From CBDCMJ01 sp965224325 (lineage in GTDB: Bacteria; Chloroflexota; Dehalococcoidia; Lucifugimonadales; UBA3495), in contig CBDCYT010000012.1 in assembly GCA_965224325.1 (NCBI GenBank), positions 310,001-374,000 of the forward strand: 64,000 nt of DNA, written 5' to 3'. Under the pieces are notes generated by a model, which saw only the letters and a program-made list of their open reading frames with translations, was not told where the DNA came from and made no database searches. A program made the translations under genes and the position numbers. The first letter of the stretch is position 1. Each line of letters starts with the position of its first letter. Of this stretch, positions 61,747 to 64,000 are shown one piece after another.

Positions 61747-62113
61747 CTAGGGGGTGAGGCGAATAATTAGGTCCGCTTGGCGCTGGATGGTCCATAATCG
61801 ATCCCGGCAGATCAGGATGCACCTTGACAATGGCGCCGTCCATCGGGACCGGGTCGAGCTTGACGCGCACTATCTGTTCTCGCTGCAGATGTACGAATAC
61901 CCTGGCGAGCACGCCGTTCTTAGCCCAGCGGTTCATGCGGGTGTAGACGGTGTGCCATTTGCCAAACCGAGGAGGCAGTCCCCGCCACGTGCAACCATGC
62001 TCAGCAACATACAGGATTGCATTGAGCACCTGGAGATTTGAAATGGTTACGTTGCCGCGATGGACTGGTAGGAGCGATGCGATGCGTTCGTACTGGGCTT
62101 GTGTGAGTTCCAT
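61727..62113 (-). pseudogene. orfA remnant of an IS5-type transposase
   Basis: The minus-strand frame starts MELTQAQYERIASLLPVHRG, continues ILYVAEHGCTWRGLPPRFGK and WHTVYTRMNRWAKNGVLARV, and then diverges after G-A-I-V-K-V-H-P-D. The last residues come from the end of the 872-bp IS. The orfB part with the remaining DDE residues is missing, so no active transposase is possible. Confidence 0.75.
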
Positions 62114-62156
62114 GCGCCAACGATATCGGATTTAGGCCAATAGTGTGAACAGGCGG

Positions 62157-63551
62157 CTAATCCGATTCCGCCTGGTAGGCTTCGTCCAAGACGTCAACCA
62201 CGTGAATTACGCTGCCGGACATGCCAATCGAGGGTAACGCCCGCTCGATCTGCATCATGCAACCTGGATTGGCGGTAATCACCTGCTCCGCCCCCGTGGC
62301 GGCGATGCGTTGCAACTTCCGGGATAGAATTCTACCGGCCAACTCACCCTGCACCACGGCGTATAACCCCGCAGCGCCGCAGCACGTGGAGGCTTCCTCC
62401 ATCTCCACCAGTTCCAGCCCAGGTATCGAGCGCAGTATCCGGCGCGGCGCCGATGCAATCCCCTGGGCGTGGACGAGGTGGCAAGGGTCCTGGTAAGTCA
62501 CCTTACGGTTGACCCGCCCTTTAGGGACGTCGAAGGGAAGTGAAACCAAGAGTTCGGTGATATCCTGCGTCATATGACCGAATTGCCGGGCTTTCTCGGC
62601 ATATTCCGGATCGTCGGCCAGGAGTTGGTGGTACTCCTTCATGGCAGACCCGCACCCTGCCGAGGACACCACCACGCGATCTATTCCCGCGGCCAGGAAC
62701 ACGTCGATATTTTTCCGGGCCATAATGCGCCCGTACTCCAAGTCTCCCCCGTGTATATTCAATGCGCCGCAGCAGCCTTGGCCCATGGGCGCCACCACGT
62801 CACACCCGTTTCGGGTGAGTACCCGCACCGTCGCCTCCATTGAATTCCCGTGGACCAAGGGCATCACGCAGCCTGAGAGAACGCCGACGGTCAGCTTGGC
62901 CGGGGAACCGTTGGGTAGGCCCCGTGCGCGGTGAATCCGGCCGGTGGGGCTGAAAAAGCGGCCTCGAAGTTGGGGCAGCTGGGCTTCCAATTGGGCTACG
63001 TGGCCGGGTAACAGACGCAGCACCCCCGACCCGCGCACCAGCTTCTGCAGCCTGGAGCGCTGGTAAGCCCGGACCACGTGGGCGCCCAAGCGCAGACGCT
63101 TCGGATGCGGCAACCCGGCCCGCAAGAAAAGGCGGCTAACTCCCATTTTGGGGCTGGAGCGGCCACCCTGGGTCAACAACTGGTATCGGGTCTTTTCCAT
63201 AATCCGGCCGTAGGGGACGCCCGAGGGACAAACCGCCTCGCAGGCTCGGCACTGCAAGCAGGCGTCCCAGTGCGACGCCACGATTGGGCTGATTTGCAGC
63301 CGGCCCTCGCTCACAGCCTTCATGAAAGCGATGCGTCCCCGCGGCGATTCGGTCTCGAGTCCGGTCTCCAGGTAAGTAGGGCAGGAACTCAGGCACAGCC
63401 CGCAGTGGACGCAACGGTACATGTCGGCCTCGGCGGGAACATCCACGCCGCTGAATCCTCCCTGCGACAGAGAAGGAAACGATGGCTCAACCGCTGTTAA
63501 AGGGACCTGGGGCTTCGGGATTTGCGGATGCTGTCCGCCGGAGTCGGGCAC
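62157..63551 (-). CDS. glcF: Glycolate-oxidase-type iron-sulfur subunit (GlcF-like, CCG domains)
   Basis: A 464-residue protein. Two 4Fe-4S motifs are visible: CVHCGLCLSSCPTYLETGLE and CLQCRACEAVCPSGVPYGR. Two CCG (DUF3483-type) domains follow: VLSGCVMPLVHGNSMEATVR with GCCGALNIHGGDLEYGR, and VTYQDPCHLVHAQGIASAPR with ASTCCGAAGLYAVVQGELAG. In glycolate or lactate oxidases this subunit passes electrons from the flavoprotein to the quinone pool. GTG at 63551 overlaps the TAG of the upstream gene and follows GGAGGG. The open frame continues to 63686 but that part overlaps the upstream gene. Confidence 0.9.
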   Translation of the reverse strand: MPDSGGQHPQIPKPQVPLTAVEPSFPSLSQGGFSGVDVPAEADMYRCVHCGLCLSSCPTYLETGLETESPRGRIAFMKAVSEGRLQISPIVASHWDACLQCRACEAVCPSGVPYGRIMEKTRYQLLTQGGRSSPKMGVSRLFLRAGLPHPKRLRLGAHVVRAYQRSRLQKLVRGSGVLRLLPGHVAQLEAQLPQLRGRFFSPTGRIHRARGLPNGSPAKLTVGVLSGCVMPLVHGNSMEATVRVLTRNGCDVVAPMGQGCCGALNIHGGDLEYGRIMARKNIDVFLAAGIDRVVVSSAGCGSAMKEYHQLLADDPEYAEKARQFGHMTQDITELLVSLPFDVPKGRVNRKVTYQDPCHLVHAQGIASAPRRILRSIPGLELVEMEEASTCCGAAGLYAVVQGELAGRILSRKLQRIAATGAEQVITANPGCMMQIERALPSIGMSGSVIHVVDVLDEAYQAESD

Positions 63552-64000
63552 TAAAGCCCTCCCACGAACCGGCCTGGGCTGAGGATGCCCAGCGGGTCGA
63601 AATTCTGCTTGATTCGGCGCATGACTTCTAGGCCCTGGGGATGGGGTCCCCAAACGTCGATCTGCTTTTTCAGAGGTAGAGGACAAAATTCCACCAGTGC
63701 GGAGCCTCCTTCCCTTCTCGCGGCGTCTTGGGCTTCGGCGATGGTGTGTAAAACCTGGGAGTCATCAATCCCATGGGGGCCTTCGAGAACCGCTTCAGAC
63801 CACCAAAACAGCCGGACAACGCCAAAGCCCGGATCGGCTATTATCGCGGGAGGAGTACCCGCGGGAGATTCTTGGCGGAGTCCCGTGATTGCCCTAGCCA
63901 GCGAAGCCGGAGGCAGGTTGAGCTTGATCGTCAAATCCGGTTTATCGCCCTCGCCCCAGCCCAGGTCGTTCAGGGATTTGACCAATTGAGCGCCGTCATT
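63551..64000 (-). CDS. glcE: FAD-linked oxidase subunit (GlcE-like), C-terminal part
   Basis: The frame runs to the window edge, so only the last 149 residues are seen. They match the C-terminal part of the FAD-binding glycolate oxidase subunit GlcE: KPDLTIKLNLPPASLARAIT, then a central part with VRLFWWSEAV, and the typical end MRRIKQNFDPLGILSPGRFV. Its stop overlaps the glcF-like start by one base, so the genes are translationally coupled. GlcD probably precedes it outside the window. Confidence 0.88.
   Translation of the reverse strand, partial: NDGAQLVKSLNDLGWGEGDKPDLTIKLNLPPASLARAITGLRQESPAGTPPAIIADPGFGVVRLFWWSEAVLEGPHGIDDSQVLHTIAEAQDAARREGGSALVEFCPLPLKKQIDVWGPHPQGLEVMRRIKQNFDPLGILSPGRFVGGL

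Larger units (their letters stand above)
60857..62156 (-). mobile_element. IS remnant B, interrupted by the 872-bp IS
   Basis: This is the same kind of remnant as A, but it keeps orfA from its start (ATG 62113) and an end reading TTTAGGCCAATAGTGTGAACA just before the glcF-like stop. The orfB half is gone. The 872-bp IS sits in it at CTAG. The left boundary is approximate. Confidence 0.7.

Noticed and set aside
63552..63686. N-terminal part of the glcF-like open frame
   Set aside because: It would overlap the GlcE-like gene by 135 bases and has no family similarity; GTG at 63551 has a ribosome site and stop-start overlap.
1..64000. tRNA or rRNA genes
   Set aside because: None noticed when reading; no G-T-T-C-A/G-A arm with a fitting cloverleaf was found, though a tRNAscan run would be decisive.

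Overview
The window is a GC-rich (about 60%) bacterial chromosome segment. No rRNA, tRNA or ribosomal-protein gene places it, but the content fits an uncultivated Chloroflexota, most like Dehalococcoidia/SAR202. It has many SDR oxidoreductases, MaoC hot-dog hydratases, an enoyl-CoA hydratase and glycolate-oxidase-like subunits. It also has secreted TolB-propeller and plant-type LRR lipoproteins, and a tryptophan operon behind a T-box. The taxonomic call is inference.

Layout: 1-8.7 kb holds the end of gcvPB, a beta-hydroxyacid dehydrogenase, a MaoC protein, a PPOX protein, a DUF1232 protein, an aldo/keto reductase, a 14-TM exporter and a lipoprotein pair. 9.2-21.2 kb is mostly housekeeping: obgE, a nadD-pyrE fusion, a YgfZ/GcvT-like protein, an A-type Fe-S carrier, a P-loop/DRTGG protein, a pentapeptide-repeat protein, paired MaoC genes, recF and purL. 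Hidden at 15.4-15.7 kb is a SelW/Rdx selenoprotein gene whose in-frame UGA falls exactly in the CxxU redox motif and is followed by a SECIS-like hairpin.

21.5-29.8 kb holds a glycosyltransferase, a compact type II restriction cassette (C5 methyltransferase, GIY-YIG nuclease, Vsr), a GH63-like hydrolase, a NYN-LOTUS protein and a frameshifted second NYN gene. 30-33.3 kb is a decayed accessory patch: a truncated Eco29kI-like nuclease, small zinc-ribbon genes and duplicated fragments. 33.3-39.2 kb has metabolic genes and a secreted HtrA-like protease with a Pro-Thr stalk.

41-47.7 kb is the tryptophan operon: T-box with a UGG specifier, trpE, a glyoxalase-fold gene, trpG, trpD, trpC, trpF, trpB; trpA is not in the window. 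A large DUF11-like surface protein, an SDR and an aminotransferase follow.

53-62 kb is an insertion-sequence battlefield inside a cluster of secreted lipoprotein genes. One 1,206-bp IS5-type element (also present, inverted, at 39.3 kb) sits inside a 926-bp IS, which itself sits inside a TolB-like gene. A third, 872-bp IS interrupts a remnant of a fourth. The window ends with glycolate-oxidase-like genes running off the edge.
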